Origin: Thermoguttaceae bacterium
Lineage (GTDB): Bacteria; Planctomycetota; Planctomycetia; Pirellulales; Thermoguttaceae
Assembly: GCA_017408405.1 (NCBI GenBank)
Contig: JAFQUP010000202.1
Span: forward strand, 1 to 33,549
Direction: 5' to 3'
Length of the DNA stretch: 33,549 nt
A program made the translations under genes and the position numbers. A model generated the notes under the pieces. That model was not told where the DNA came from and ran no database searches. It saw only the letters and a list, made by a program, of their open reading frames with translations. How positions within the stretch are numbered: the first letter of the stretch is position 1; each line of letters begins with the position of its first letter. Of this stretch, positions 9,601 to 19,400 are shown one piece after another.

Positions 9601-12600
9601 ATGAAAAGGACGAAGCATACTCCATTACCGTGGACGGCAAGTTCAAGGATGCCTTTGACAATTCCGCGCTGACCCTTGCCCTTAAGGAAGGTTCCGTCAC
9701 GATTACCGACGCGCGGACCGGTTTCTCCACGACGGGAACGGTTACGCTGGAAAACGGCGTCGTCACCTTCTCGCCGGAGGATAAAAACTTCTTCGGGACG
9801 GTCGAATTCACCATCTCCGTTACCGACGAAGCCATTGGCGACGCGCCGGCCAATACGAAAGATTTCCAATTCCGTCTCACGGTCAATAACGTGAATGACG
9901 CGCCGGTGCTCAAGGAAGGTGAAAAGCTCTCCATCGCCGGAATTCCGGGACAAACCCTCAATCTTAGTGCTCTGGCCGACAAATTTGAGGATCCGGATGG
10001 CGACACGGTCACGATTACCACTCCTGACTACAAAATTCCCGCGGATGCCAAAATCGGTATCAACGCTCTCGAAATCACCGTTTCGGATGGTCATGGAACA
10101 CACACGGAAATCGTTTCTGTCCTCGTCAACGGCAAAGCCTCCCAGATTAAGGACCAGAGCCTTGACACGAGCGTGACGGTTCAGAATACCTACGGCCCGT
10201 CCCTCGACAATAAAGGCATTACGCTCAACGAAACCCTTACCGCAAATGCCAACGGCATTAAGGTCGCGGCTGGTACTACCCTGAAAGCCGGAACGGTTTT
10301 GAAGGCAGGAACGGAGTTTGTCCAAGTAATGGTTAGTACTACGCAAGACCTTACTGGATATGGATTTACGACGTTTTGGGAGAACTTCGTAGCTCCAGCT
10401 TCCCTAACGTCTGATTTGACGCTGACCGCTGATCTTACGTTTAGTTCGGTGAAAAGTGCGACCCTTCCTTCCGGTTCAACCATTTCCGCGGGTTCGTTCA
10501 TCAGTCAGGGAAGCGATATCGGTCAGTCTCTCACGGTCACGGAAACGACGGCGAGCGCGGTTGAGATTAAGAAAATTTACGAATCTCTCCGCGTGAGCGA
10601 TACGGAAGTCCGCGAGGTCCTTCTGAAGCGTGAGCTGGACATCACGATGGATCAGACGTCAATCGACAAACTGACCAAGACATCAAAGAGCGTGAACCTT
10701 TACGATGCCAAGGCGGATGGGTATTTCCGAAGCGTGACGCTGGAAAATATCGTTGGTGTCCTGCCGGATGGCGTGGAAAACAGCCCCTTCCGCTACATCA
10801 CGTATGAAAACGGTAAGTTTTACCTTTACTACACGCCGTATGACATTACGCAGAACCGCGAAGCGCGCGATATGGTGATCAGCCTGGGCGAGGATACCGT
10901 GACCGTCAACGTTTCGATTGACTATGAAAAAGCGTTTGAGGTTTACTATGTCCTTCGAGAAGGCGGACAGGATCAGAATAACGCGCAACAGGCCGATACG
11001 ATTAAGAAGGATGGTGCCGTTGAGATCCCGACAGAAGGCAATCTGACACTGGTTGCCGGTCAGCAGTACACCATTCAGCTTTACGCCAGAAGCCTTCTGC
11101 CGATTCTCGCCGCGGAACTCTGGACGAATGGAAGTCCGTACGGCGCGCAGGGGTTTGTCGAAAAAGTGGACGTGATGCTCCATGGCGCGGAGAATGTTCA
11201 GGTTTATGATGAGGGTGACGGCGCGAACTGCTCCAAATACTCTGACGGCAAACTTACCTTGGAAACCGGTGTCATTGGTATCAAGGCCATAGCGTTGAGT
11301 CAATATCTCATTACCCGTGCCAGTTTCACGGCAACGGATAATACCTGGTTTGGCGAATTCCAGCGCCAGGTTTCAAATACCTGCGGTGTTTCCATGAATA
11401 ACGCGACCATGGCAGGTATTGGAATGGCCGGCGGCTACATTGACGCGTCTGGTTATTTCGTTTCCGGTGCCTGCTACACGGATTCGAGCCAGGTCATTAT
11501 CACTTCCTTTAAGCCGGACGCGGTCAAAGGCGCGACTTCAGCCGAGCAGACCGTGGTTCAGGGGAACGGCGTTTACATGTCGATGGTAACGGAAAAGACA
11601 GATTCGGAAAAGACCGGTTTCCTTGCCGAAAGCGTGGATTACGTTACGGAATGGGATTCCTCCTGGGTTGAACTTTGGGTCAATACTCAGGAAGCTGGAC
11701 AGGATATCGCGAATGTCAGGTTTGACCTTTCGTACGATTCCAGCCTCTTTACCGCGACGGAGATTGAGTACAGTTCGTTCATCCAGACCGGTCTGGCTGC
11801 CCAGATAGACGCGGCGTCCGGCAAAGTCACCGGCCTTGGCGGCGATCTGACCAACGCGGTCACGAGAAACGATGGTTTCGTGCTGGTCGGCCGCGTGAAG
11901 CTGGAATCAGTCGGCGCGAACGGGGTTGCCGCGGATGCGTTCAATGCCGCCTCTCCGGACCTGAAACTGGAAAATATCCTCATGCGCAACTCCATTGGCA
12001 GCTCGATGGAAGTCAACATGGAAGTGTGCGTTAACACGAAGGTTTTCGCGGTCGTCTACGACGCTAACGATGACGGCGAGATCAATATCAATGACCTCGT
12101 TTTCTTTGCCCGAACATTTGGGCAGAACACGACGGAAGTCACGGATGCCGGCGTCTGGGCGATGGACTTCAATAACAGCGGGAATATTGATATTCAGGAC
12201 CTTGTTTCCTTCGCGAGAAACTACGGTAAATCCCGTCTTGGCGATATGCAGGTTCAGTATCCTGCCAACTTCTTCCAGACCTGGATTGGTACCACTCTCC
12301 AGACGAACGGCAGCGTGAACATTGCCGATACGCTGGAAGATGCGGTTGACGCCTGGAGTGAAAAACTTGGCGAGGAATTGAACATAGACGTTCAGATTAT
12401 CGTAAAAGAGTATGAAAACGTAGACGGCGGCATTCTCGGTGAAACGATTATCCTCGGCACCGACGAAGCCGGTAAGCCGAATTCCGCGGTGGTTTACCTT
12501 GATTCCGACGCCCTTGGCATGGGCTGGTTCGTGAATACGAGCGATGACGTTCCCGCTGAGCAGTACGACCTCTACTCGGTTCTGCTCCATGAACTCGGCC

Positions 12601-13226
12601 ACGCCCTGGGTATGAGCAACTCCTACGAAGGTTACCGCGAGCTGATTGGAACGGATGGAAGCTACACGGCGCAGGACGGTACTTCCTACCTGGTCTTCGG
12701 CGGACACATTTACGCGGATAATGACCTGATGAATGATACGGTTGATCCGGGTGAACGCCTCGGCATTTCCGACATTGACGCGGAAATCGTGTCGAAATCC
12801 CGTGAAAACGGCGGCTCCGTCATCCCGTCCGCCCCGGATTCCGCCTGCGGTTCGGTGAGTGTCCAGCGTACCGGCGCGGTTTCGGCTCCGGCCCCGTGCG
12901 CCTTGGGTACGGTCGAAACGGCTTCCCTGGTCGTGACCGCGGCCTCCGGAATCATGGAAGAGACCGCGTGGAATGAAATGCTTGTTGACACGGCGGTTAA
13001 AGTGGTTGCCGCCGCTGAAAACCGGCTGAATGACGCGGCCTGGGAAGAAATGGCGGAAGCGGAAAACGCGGTTCCTGAAACGGAACCGGCAGCCGTTGAG
13101 GTTGATCTCTTCACCGCCGCGGTTGATTCCGCTATTGACGATATGTTTGCCGATGAGGATTTTGCCGCGGAAACGGACAGTCTCTTTGAAGAACCGCTGA
13201 ACCTGAAACTCAATGACGAAAAGTAG
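3684..13226 (+). CDS. Giant LEPR-XLL-type secreted protein with Ig/cadherin-like repeats, cohesin-like, dockerin and matrixin-like domains
   Basis: 3180 aa. An in-frame stop at 3675 limits the start to 3684 or M22 (3747); neither has a strong SD. A LEPR-XLL-type motif (LEARQMLS, residues 36-43) lies near the N terminus. An EF-hand pair follows: loops N148-E159 and D199-E210. Residues about 225-2160 are Ig-like and cadherin-like repeats, with recurrent IDTxAP starts near 348, 478, 912 and 1218, and VNDAPV near 2070. A short solenoid-like repeat (TLKAGTVLKAG) lies near 2197. A cohesin-like domain occupies about 2650-2785, and a type I dockerin has loops D2793-D2804 and D2828-D2839. A matrixin-like domain (about 2860-3035) has HELGHALG with H2969, E2970 and H2973, but N2979 where the third His is expected. 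The tail is acidic. The role is probably cell-surface or extracellular structure or adhesion (inference). Domain names rest on motif reading only. Confidence 0.85.
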   Translation: MRKNSESKRFHGTGFVGGKQRMSTNRQPRNPQLESLEARQMLSAVSMTAAASDIQSEVFYVTLNNANNAQDTSLQYVAMHVQGQGIDAGDITVEDSAGRKLTVLNSKMEDGVTTLLLQMGMGSDYTVTVSGASANNPVSVLFTTPGDNIDGDGAVNSTEYYSAYGNVLKGQGVNQRAAAMFKAQYGIDVTQLQLDTLMDLDHDGKLSLSEFEKLVKGPFDSNLKIRQEITVKPEIGNIQVNGTDVTVSDEENNQFVAAQPGGEVLIQGQIPTDGSMTIQGKVTYEDVDGNEQTVTIDDMLQNDPENGYEVDANGNFILTLQDVGDNTEIKFEISYDGAENSKNEYSIQLDTAAPALVPGSMQLTSGVQNEKFTTDNKPNWTIVSETVTEEVWEQIKAEANDPADGIYLTVKCGDEIIHKVQLTAQKLEAGKKTDGNGNVWFEYAVEQPTALADGTYSFSAVVSDFIGNEGTAAESQEIVIDTVAPLVSSDFVGNYDENTKHKTDQTSASITMTVTDANQVEYAAVLNGENVTAEIAGGEYRFKLAGLQYGENTFVFTVTDEAGNETTKEFVFIYNEPPYITEAGKAEDGNEYFFPITENNRLELNFNDLFAEKDGSSITKDSISVELNDAVASYTVSEDGTIAIIFDKDFGSNSILSTNVKISCTDEFGDSADADVQITATVTNNADAPVISFINKDEFYGLFNPEELITGAESTVKIQLSDNTITETGTADCIDKENTKVIVKVNGVEKEVDFSKLFSAEDGFTAEISCAELNLQDGDVVEIYYQTEDMFGVKSGEILLAELKADASIKGEPALTPSIASPSKGTPSLNVAVNWSDAAAAEDLKVEITYTAQLSDGSTAEGSFAAAQILGKGSSAIDFTRAEALADGTYCFTVTVTDNARNTKSVQITDYVIDATAPEISIEGEFVTAPEGTYDYYTNSGEIKFSAADNENGSGVKGISFNNAALEEITEKTFELTYGENTFTVTVEDNAGNKTTKTFVVYFNTKPALKADADMSLTLSTGALEEGKIKLNIADFIDDEAADKLTAGNVQITAKDELGAAVSSAVVEGNQIVLTMNDVQLGTDLGNIISLTVTDEFGETVELELDIKYTFDNKAPEITENSFKNDFPNTNFEKVENGFYSSSSNIVFTTQITDDTNIVSCGWKLVDAAGNTVASGSTAEVAISETLEDGEYRLISWGDDGVNPATTENAPSSTWTFVVDTTIPAVSDGFNVSVSHPERSNSVTINAAGTVTDANDVWFIVYDNGEQVSIVKVNADGSVPEVTLTNLAEGGHDFTWNLVDAAGNQYDARTAGSVTINTAPYDISVEAEKTEIFVAFGTEENAKFTVSFSDNGAEAGCSVYYSMNGGEWTEYSAEDGISGLVYGENTFQFKVIDGDGNETVWGTEGGSEADSITVIYDHIPALTENTLPDKEFTYDAQANTISVTYSKAEIEGLFKDQDANDALKYSFQFATQVEGLKYDGVSTADGYTLTFTVTPEAWNQIKALHNVGTLTVTAEDAYAQTAVSAAADISKVNLAPEQIRDETFQTVQKLENPSYSMDLSGYFADPESDSWTITEVTAENGTCVINGKEVTWTPTAGKYGNMTFTVRGQDASGAEFTGTVNLRVVWAGVTSVSAEAVTIEEDTAGTQNIILTIGNAFNEADAWGNYSAETEYSIAVQESVKGYVISDAGRTECVSLFKDGVTIENGVIAFELAENAYGTAVLTFTVDGTEGTVNLTVNNVLCAPNAPAQESDYQLSEGEISYDLLDKCDTGEDFGSLELSVAQPQITVEHNGKTYSFTAAVEDGQLVLARGSISGIAEPTDTDWEALDGATLEIVFVVTNTETGMTAESTLTVTFNSVAKSFKTDAERAQQEQTVEVNLSDLCDLNKNPGWKISNVTGGTDGVTAEVSADGTKVIITIPAGVYAEQEFSYTLAKDGEEKTYSSKISLTITDVNWNPEWNGIATQDGVYVEAQNEKDEAYSITVDGKFKDAFDNSALTLALKEGSVTITDARTGFSTTGTVTLENGVVTFSPEDKNFFGTVEFTISVTDEAIGDAPANTKDFQFRLTVNNVNDAPVLKEGEKLSIAGIPGQTLNLSALADKFEDPDGDTVTITTPDYKIPADAKIGINALEITVSDGHGTHTEIVSVLVNGKASQIKDQSLDTSVTVQNTYGPSLDNKGITLNETLTANANGIKVAAGTTLKAGTVLKAGTEFVQVMVSTTQDLTGYGFTTFWENFVAPASLTSDLTLTADLTFSSVKSATLPSGSTISAGSFISQGSDIGQSLTVTETTASAVEIKKIYESLRVSDTEVREVLLKRELDITMDQTSIDKLTKTSKSVNLYDAKADGYFRSVTLENIVGVLPDGVENSPFRYITYENGKFYLYYTPYDITQNREARDMVISLGEDTVTVNVSIDYEKAFEVYYVLREGGQDQNNAQQADTIKKDGAVEIPTEGNLTLVAGQQYTIQLYARSLLPILAAELWTNGSPYGAQGFVEKVDVMLHGAENVQVYDEGDGANCSKYSDGKLTLETGVIGIKAIALSQYLITRASFTATDNTWFGEFQRQVSNTCGVSMNNATMAGIGMAGGYIDASGYFVSGACYTDSSQVIITSFKPDAVKGATSAEQTVVQGNGVYMSMVTEKTDSEKTGFLAESVDYVTEWDSSWVELWVNTQEAGQDIANVRFDLSYDSSLFTATEIEYSSFIQTGLAAQIDAASGKVTGLGGDLTNAVTRNDGFVLVGRVKLESVGANGVAADAFNAASPDLKLENILMRNSIGSSMEVNMEVCVNTKVFAVVYDANDDGEININDLVFFARTFGQNTTEVTDAGVWAMDFNNSGNIDIQDLVSFARNYGKSRLGDMQVQYPANFFQTWIGTTLQTNGSVNIADTLEDAVDAWSEKLGEELNIDVQIIVKEYENVDGGILGETIILGTDEAGKPNSAVVYLDSDALGMGWFVNTSDDVPAEQYDLYSVLLHELGHALGMSNSYEGYRELIGTDGSYTAQDGTSYLVFGGHIYADNDLMNDTVDPGERLGISDIDAEIVSKSRENGGSVIPSAPDSACGSVSVQRTGAVSAPAPCALGTVETASLVVTAASGIMEETAWNEMLVDTAVKVVAAAENRLNDAAWEEMAEAENAVPETEPAAVEVDLFTAAVDSAIDDMFADEDFAAETDSLFEEPLNLKLNDEK

Positions 13227-13244
13227 AGTTTAGCGTAATTAGGT

Positions 13245-13292
13245 AAAAGAGACGGGCATCAGGGAATTGATTTTTCAGGTGCCCGTCTTTTT
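13245..13292 (+). terminator. Terminator of the first giant gene
   Basis: A GC-rich stem AGACGGGCA/TGCCCGTCT (13250-13258 with 13280-13288) is followed by a T run to 13292. It lies 20-odd bases after the stop, so the second giant gene needs its own promoter. Confidence 0.8.
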
Positions 13293-13327
13293 TGGCTGAA
13301 AATATACTCAATAATACGGGGAAAATA

Positions 13328-13356
13328 TTGCGGTATCGCGGATTTTATGTTAAAAT
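13328..13356 (+). promoter_or_regulatory. Promoter of the second giant gene (extended -10)
   Basis: TTGCGG (13328-13333), a 17-base spacer and TAAAAT (13351-13356), with TGT directly before the -10. The 12 bases ATGTTAAAATGA recur exactly in the kinase promoter near 31506. The leader would be about 55-60 bases. Confidence 0.6.
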
Positions 13357-13419
13357 GACCGTTAAGCAGTATTGATTCCATAACTTAACTTTTTTATTTT
13401 CCAAACAGGCAGAGAAAAT

Positions 13420-16400
13420 ATGAAATCTACCTCCAAACGTTCGTTCAGTATTGAATCATTGGAAAACCGTGTCATGCTCAGCGCGATTCCGCTGACAGAA
13501 ATTACGCCAGCCGGCAGCGAAGTTTATTTCTGGCAGGATATTCAGGAGTTCCAAAGCGGTGAGACCCGACAGATTAAACTGGATACCCGAAATATTGATT
13601 CCATGACATTTTTCTGCGCGAGCGGTCAGGGTCAGGGGACCGTCGGAGTCAGTTCCGGCTATTCAGGTTTAATCAGCAACGGATTTCAGGCAAATCTCTC
13701 TAATTTGGAAAATCAGGATACCGTTACGATTGAAGTTCACAATACTTCAATGAATACGGATACGTTTGTCTTTTACGCGGTCAGCGGCGGCGTTTTTGAA
13801 AATGAATTCATTGCTTCGACTGTCAATAATACTCCGGAAAACGCGCAGCAGCTTACTTTTCGTGATGGAAAAACGGCTGTTTTGGGACAGTTGGAGAACG
13901 GGGGAACGGATTATTACCGTTTCATTTCGACAGACACGATTCTTAACGCGCAGCTTTATTCTCTTGACGGTCATTCCATGAAGTTCCAGGTCCTGGACAA
14001 GAATAAGAATATTCTCGGCTCGTCCACCTCCGCGGATGGTTTGTCAGAGGTTCTTTCATCCGTAAAGCTGTCGTCAAATGAAGAGTACTATTTGGCCGTA
14101 TTTTCCTCTTCCTCAGTGCAGGAGACGGGAAAGCTGAACTATTCTTTGATTCTCTCCAATGAATCATTTAACGTGGACAACGCGGAGGCAGGCTCGATTT
14201 GGAATACGCTTTCCGTGACAGGGGCCGGGAAGGGGAAACTGGAAGGCCAGGATGGGAGTTTTCAGGAAAACCGTTTTAATCTGGGAAGCCAGACGATTCG
14301 TTCGATTGCTTCTGATGATTCCACGATGGCAGTGGTTGCCAGTACGGATTCTCTGGTTTCTCTTTATCTTTTGGAGTATACCGGGTCCGTATGGCAGTAT
14401 GTTACCTCTAAAACGTGGCAGAGCGGCAATGCTGACGGAATAGATCTTCAAAATTTCGGAACGTCACTCTCAATTTCCGGTACGACGATTCTGGCGGGAG
14501 ATGGTGAAAACGATTTTGCCGCGGTTTTTTCTCTTGAGAATGGAGAACTGGTTCAGCAGACGCTTTCTTCGGATGGGTATGCGAGTTTTGGGACGCAGGT
14601 TATTTTGAGCGGGAACTTCGCGTTCGTTTCGGCTCCGTTAAGTACTGTGAGCGGTCAGGAAGAGGCCGGAATCATTTGCGCCTTCCAGAAAAATACGGTT
14701 TCCGGAGTTTGGGAACGGGTAACGTTCAATCTGCCGAGTGAGGCAGTGAGCGGAGCAAAATTGGGTACTCGAATGGCTTGGAATGAAGTTCGGAATGAAC
14801 TTTGTTTTTCAGCACCAGAGGATAATTTGCTGTTTTTCTATCGTAAAACGGATAATGGATTTCAATTCTCCAGAATTCTTCAGCCATCAGGCGATGAAGC
14901 GCGGGATTTGACGGAGTTGGGCCATTCGATTGCTTTTTATGGCGATACGTTTGCTGTTGGATGTTCAGAAAATGGAGTTCCAAAGGTTCGTATTTACGTC
15001 CGTAACGGCAATGACTGGATTTTGGAGCAGACGATCGGTACGGAAGAAGACGGAGATGAATCACGATTTATTCTGGATTGGGGTGAAGCACTTTCGCTTA
15101 ATGAAGGACAGCTGGTGATTGGTTCCAAAAAGGCTCTAAACGACAATATGGAAAATGTCGGCATCGTCCGAATCTATTCCCGCTCCTGGAATGGGGAAAA
15201 AGCGTGGATTCTGACACACTCCATTCAGCATGAGGATGACCTTTCACTGGGGCATACGGTGAGCTTGAATCAAAATCGGCTGGATGTTCTGGATCCTCTT
15301 AAGAAAACATTTTATTCCATTACGGATTTTGCGGATGTGGATCGTTGGGAACTGAATGTGACGGACGCTTCACAGGAAGTTTCACTTCTTCTGGAAGCGG
15401 AAGGACTTTCGGAAGAGACGTCTCTGGAATTCCTGGTTACCGCTCCTGACGGCTCAAACGTTCTTTTAACGCGAACAGCCAATGAAGCAGGGCAGCTTTT
15501 CAGCTTTACTCCCAATCAGACCGGAGAATACCGAATCGCGGTCTATTCGCTGGATTCAGAGGATTTGAATTACTCATTGAGTGTGGTTTCAGGTATTTAT
15601 GGAAACTCGGAAGCCGTCGGAGAGCTTTATTTGACGGATTGGGAATCGGGAACGATCATCGTGGAGTACGCGCAGCAGATCCTGATTTCGTCTTTGGAGA
15701 CGGCAAGCGCGTCTTTGGGAGGAAAGGCTCTTGAGGTTCAAGGGGTTTTGGACGGAAATAAAGTCGTTTGGAGTGTTCCGGGATCCTACTCCTCAAAGGA
15801 ATATGAGTTGGTGGTCGACGGTTTGGAAACGGTTTCCGGCGATCAGGTCTCAGAGTTTCGGACGACGCTTTTCTATTCCGGCGGTGAAACGGTCCAGATG
15901 AAAAAGGTTTGCGCGGATGGAACGGATATTTTGCGCGGAACGTTGACGCTGACGGTGAATTCGGCTGAAGAGCAGTATGTTGTGGAAATTCCGGCGCGAA
16001 AGGGGATGAAACTGGATTATGCCGTTTCTTCCGTAACGAATGGTTTGGTTTGGGAGGTCTCCGACCCGGTATTTGATGAAACAGGCGGAGTTTATGTTCT
16101 GAACGTTAGTGCCTCGATGCCGGGAACGCTCGTGATTGAAGCGGTTCTTGGGGCGGAACTGATGGATGGGGCAACGAATACTTTGACTTTTTTGCCTTTG
16201 AGTGATGACTCAGAGCTGAAAGAAGCGAATCTTGCCGGGACTTTGGAGTCGGGAGAGACGAAGGAGCTGAACGTTACGGTGGGCGCAGGGGAAACCGTGA
16301 ACTTTGTCCTTACGGATAATGTGGGAAATCTTTTGAACTTTAGTCTCTGGAAGGAAAATTCACAAATTGCCGAGGGAATGGTTGGAGAGATTTCTGAAAA

Positions 16401-19400
16401 TGGTCAGAAAATCCTGAATCTTAAAAATAATTCGGGAAGCAGCGAGGAATATGTTCTCAAAATCGAAAATGAGACTGACCGTATCGTCAACTTTGAATTT
16501 TCCGCTCTTAAGGAGGCCGTGTGGGAATCAGGCAGTAATGATTTCGCAATGGAAAATGTTCTTCAGGATCTTCCGATTGTTGGAGGTATTTCAAGTACGA
16601 ATGGTTTTGAAGCAAACGCAGTTTCCCTTTCTCTTTCCGCGGAGCAGCATGGGACCTTTGGTCAAAAAACGGTAGTTTCGGGTAATAACGCGGTCGTTTC
16701 AGGCGCGAATTATGTCGTGGTTTTCGTTTTGGAAGGCGGGACGTGGATTCAAAAATCGGTTTATGAAACGGATGAAAGTATTTTTGATCTTGCGCTTGAC
16801 GGGAATACTCTTGCCATTGGGCATAATGGAAGCGTTGAGATTTTCGAACTTTCCGGCGGCAGCCTTTCCAAAGTCCAAACCCTGGAGGTTCCTGAGTCGA
16901 TCGCGCATCAGGAAAACAGTCTTTTTGGCATTACTCTTGCTCTTGATGGAGATACTCTTGCTGTCGGGGCACGGGCCGGAAATCTCGAAGGGTCTAAAAT
17001 TCCGAATCAGGGCTACGTTTTTATTTATTCATGTGAAGCGGATGGCTGGAAGTGTGTCCAGCAGATTACTTCGCCGTCTTCAATTGGTACCGACGAAGAG
17101 ATTACCACCAAAAAGACTATCGTTACCGACTTCGGGTTGGACATTGCCCTTGAGGATGGGATGATGGTGATCTTGGGTCTTGTTTCCGATTCCAATTTGT
17201 CCCAATCGGAGACACGGATTTTCGTTTGGCATAAAAATGGAGCCGTTTGGCATGAATCTCTCAACCAAACTGTTTCTCAGGGGATTCTTTCCAATTCAAA
17301 TCTTCAGATTCAAAATGGCACTCTTTTCTTTACCGACAATTCGGGAAATGTTTTTGCCAGTGAGGGATCGTTGGAGCAGGAAAAGCTGACCTTCACGCCA
17401 ATTGTGGAGACTGGGCTGAGCATACTTTCATTCTCCGTGAATCCTTCTGGGGATATGATCTTTTTGTCGGCTCAGGATTCAGTCGGAAATTATTATTGGG
17501 CGGAATGTCAGCTTATCCAGGGGAACTGGGTTCAGACCGGAGTTTCGCAGGGAACATTGCCGCTTTATTCTTCGGCGTGCGGTGAAAATGGAGTTTTGGC
17601 ATCGTGTCCGCAAATTTACGAAGATGGAACGGCTTATGCTTTTCAGTGGGAATCGAATTTTGACTGCGACACCTATTGGGTTTCTTTTGATGAGATTCCG
17701 ACAGAAAATTCCGTTCAGATTCAAAATGCGGACGGAAGTGCTTTTTCAGGAAATATTCAATTCATGAATTCCCGCGGCGAGACGGTTCAGCTTTCTGAAA
17801 TGTCTGCTGGTGAAATTTACCAGATTCAGGTTTTCCCGGCGATCGTGATGGCGAAATCCGAACAGCGGTATGTTCTGAGTGTTTCAGGAACCTCAAACGT
17901 CTCGCCAAGCGCGACGCTGGTTTTGCCGATGGATGGAAATATTGTTCGGGAAGCCATTTCCTCTTTAACCCTGAAGTTTTCAGAAAACGTGGATCTTTCT
18001 TCCCTGACTGCCGGGCAGGTTTTTGTCTCGAATGGAACGAAGACTTTAACCGCTTCATCTTTTAACGTAATAAATGGCGCGGAAGCTGAATTTGTTTTTT
18101 CCGAAGAATTGACTGATGGAACGTGGACACTTTCATTGGCAGAAACCTTGAAATCACTCTCTGGTGAAAGTTTTGAACTGAAGAAAGCCGCGTTTACGGT
18201 CGATACGGTTCCGGCGGCAGTGACGTCAGTTGAAATAGAGCGTGAGACCAAGCAGATTATCGTCACTTTTTCAGAATCGGTTTCAAGTGCTGTCTTTGAA
18301 CTTTTCGGTGAACTTTCGGGAATTCAGGAGATAGGAAACATTGAGAAAAGTGAAGATGGAACGGTCTGGACGCTTACGTTTGACGATTTTGAACCGGACC
18401 GTTACGTATTTTCGATAAGTTTACTGATCGATCGAAACGGAAACGTGACGGAAACAGTCGAAAAAGAGAGTTTTTCGGTTGAGACGAATTCACTTTCGGT
18501 TGAAAATTCCGATTGGCAACGCGCGGTATTGGACGGTTCTTTCGCGCAAAAAGCGGTTCTTCAAGGGTTCGTTTCCGCGGGAAAAACGATTGAAGTTGAT
18601 TTGAGTTCAGATTTTCCCATTAGCGTAAAATATCCAGAGGATTATTCTGGCGAATTTACGGCAGTTTGGGAGGATGACTGCTTGACGATTCGCGCGGGTG
18701 ATGAGGTGACGGAAGGGGCTGTTTTCAGCTTTGAGATTTTGAAAAACTCATTTGTTGAATCCTCGGAAAACGAGACGATTCTTGAGTTGACGGAACTCGT
18801 ATCCGCAGCTTTGAATGAAGGAAAAGCCATTCGGCAGACGAGTGTTTCAGGGAAGATTTGCTCTGGTCAAACGGACCGTTACTCATTTTCCGCAAATGGG
18901 GGCAGCTCTCTTTCGGCAGCTTTAATTGAAAACAGTCAAAGCAGTGCGGTTCTGACGATGAAACTTTATGAAAAGTCAGGGAATACGTTACTTGCTGAGT
19001 CCACTGGGTCGCTGGATACTTTGGAAGCATGGATTTCCAGTACGGTTACCCCTTCTTCAGCTGGTGAATTCGTTTTGGAAGTATTCTGTTCTGGTGGTTC
19101 TTCGGATATTTCCACAGAATACTCCCTGGTCATTACGGAGAATGCCCTGTTTAATGGCGTAACGCACGGGACCTTGGAAAACGCGATTTTCCTTGAAGGA
19201 GCGACTTCAGCCGTGGGACATGCGTCAGGGGAATTTTCAGCTCTTTTGCCATCCACTGTTCCTGGCGCGTTGGCTGGCAGTTCCATCACGGCAGAAGGGC
19301 GTTTTCTGTTTGTTGGGACTCCAGGAGATTCAGAAAAGGGGGAAAAGACTGGAAAAGTTACCGTTTATGAATTTGACGGGATTGAGTATCGAGTAGTTGC

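Noticed and set aside
9117..10346. Minus-strand open frame of 409 codons inside the first giant gene
   Set aside because: The plus-strand frame is continuous with clear domains; the antisense frame is a by-product of its codon bias.
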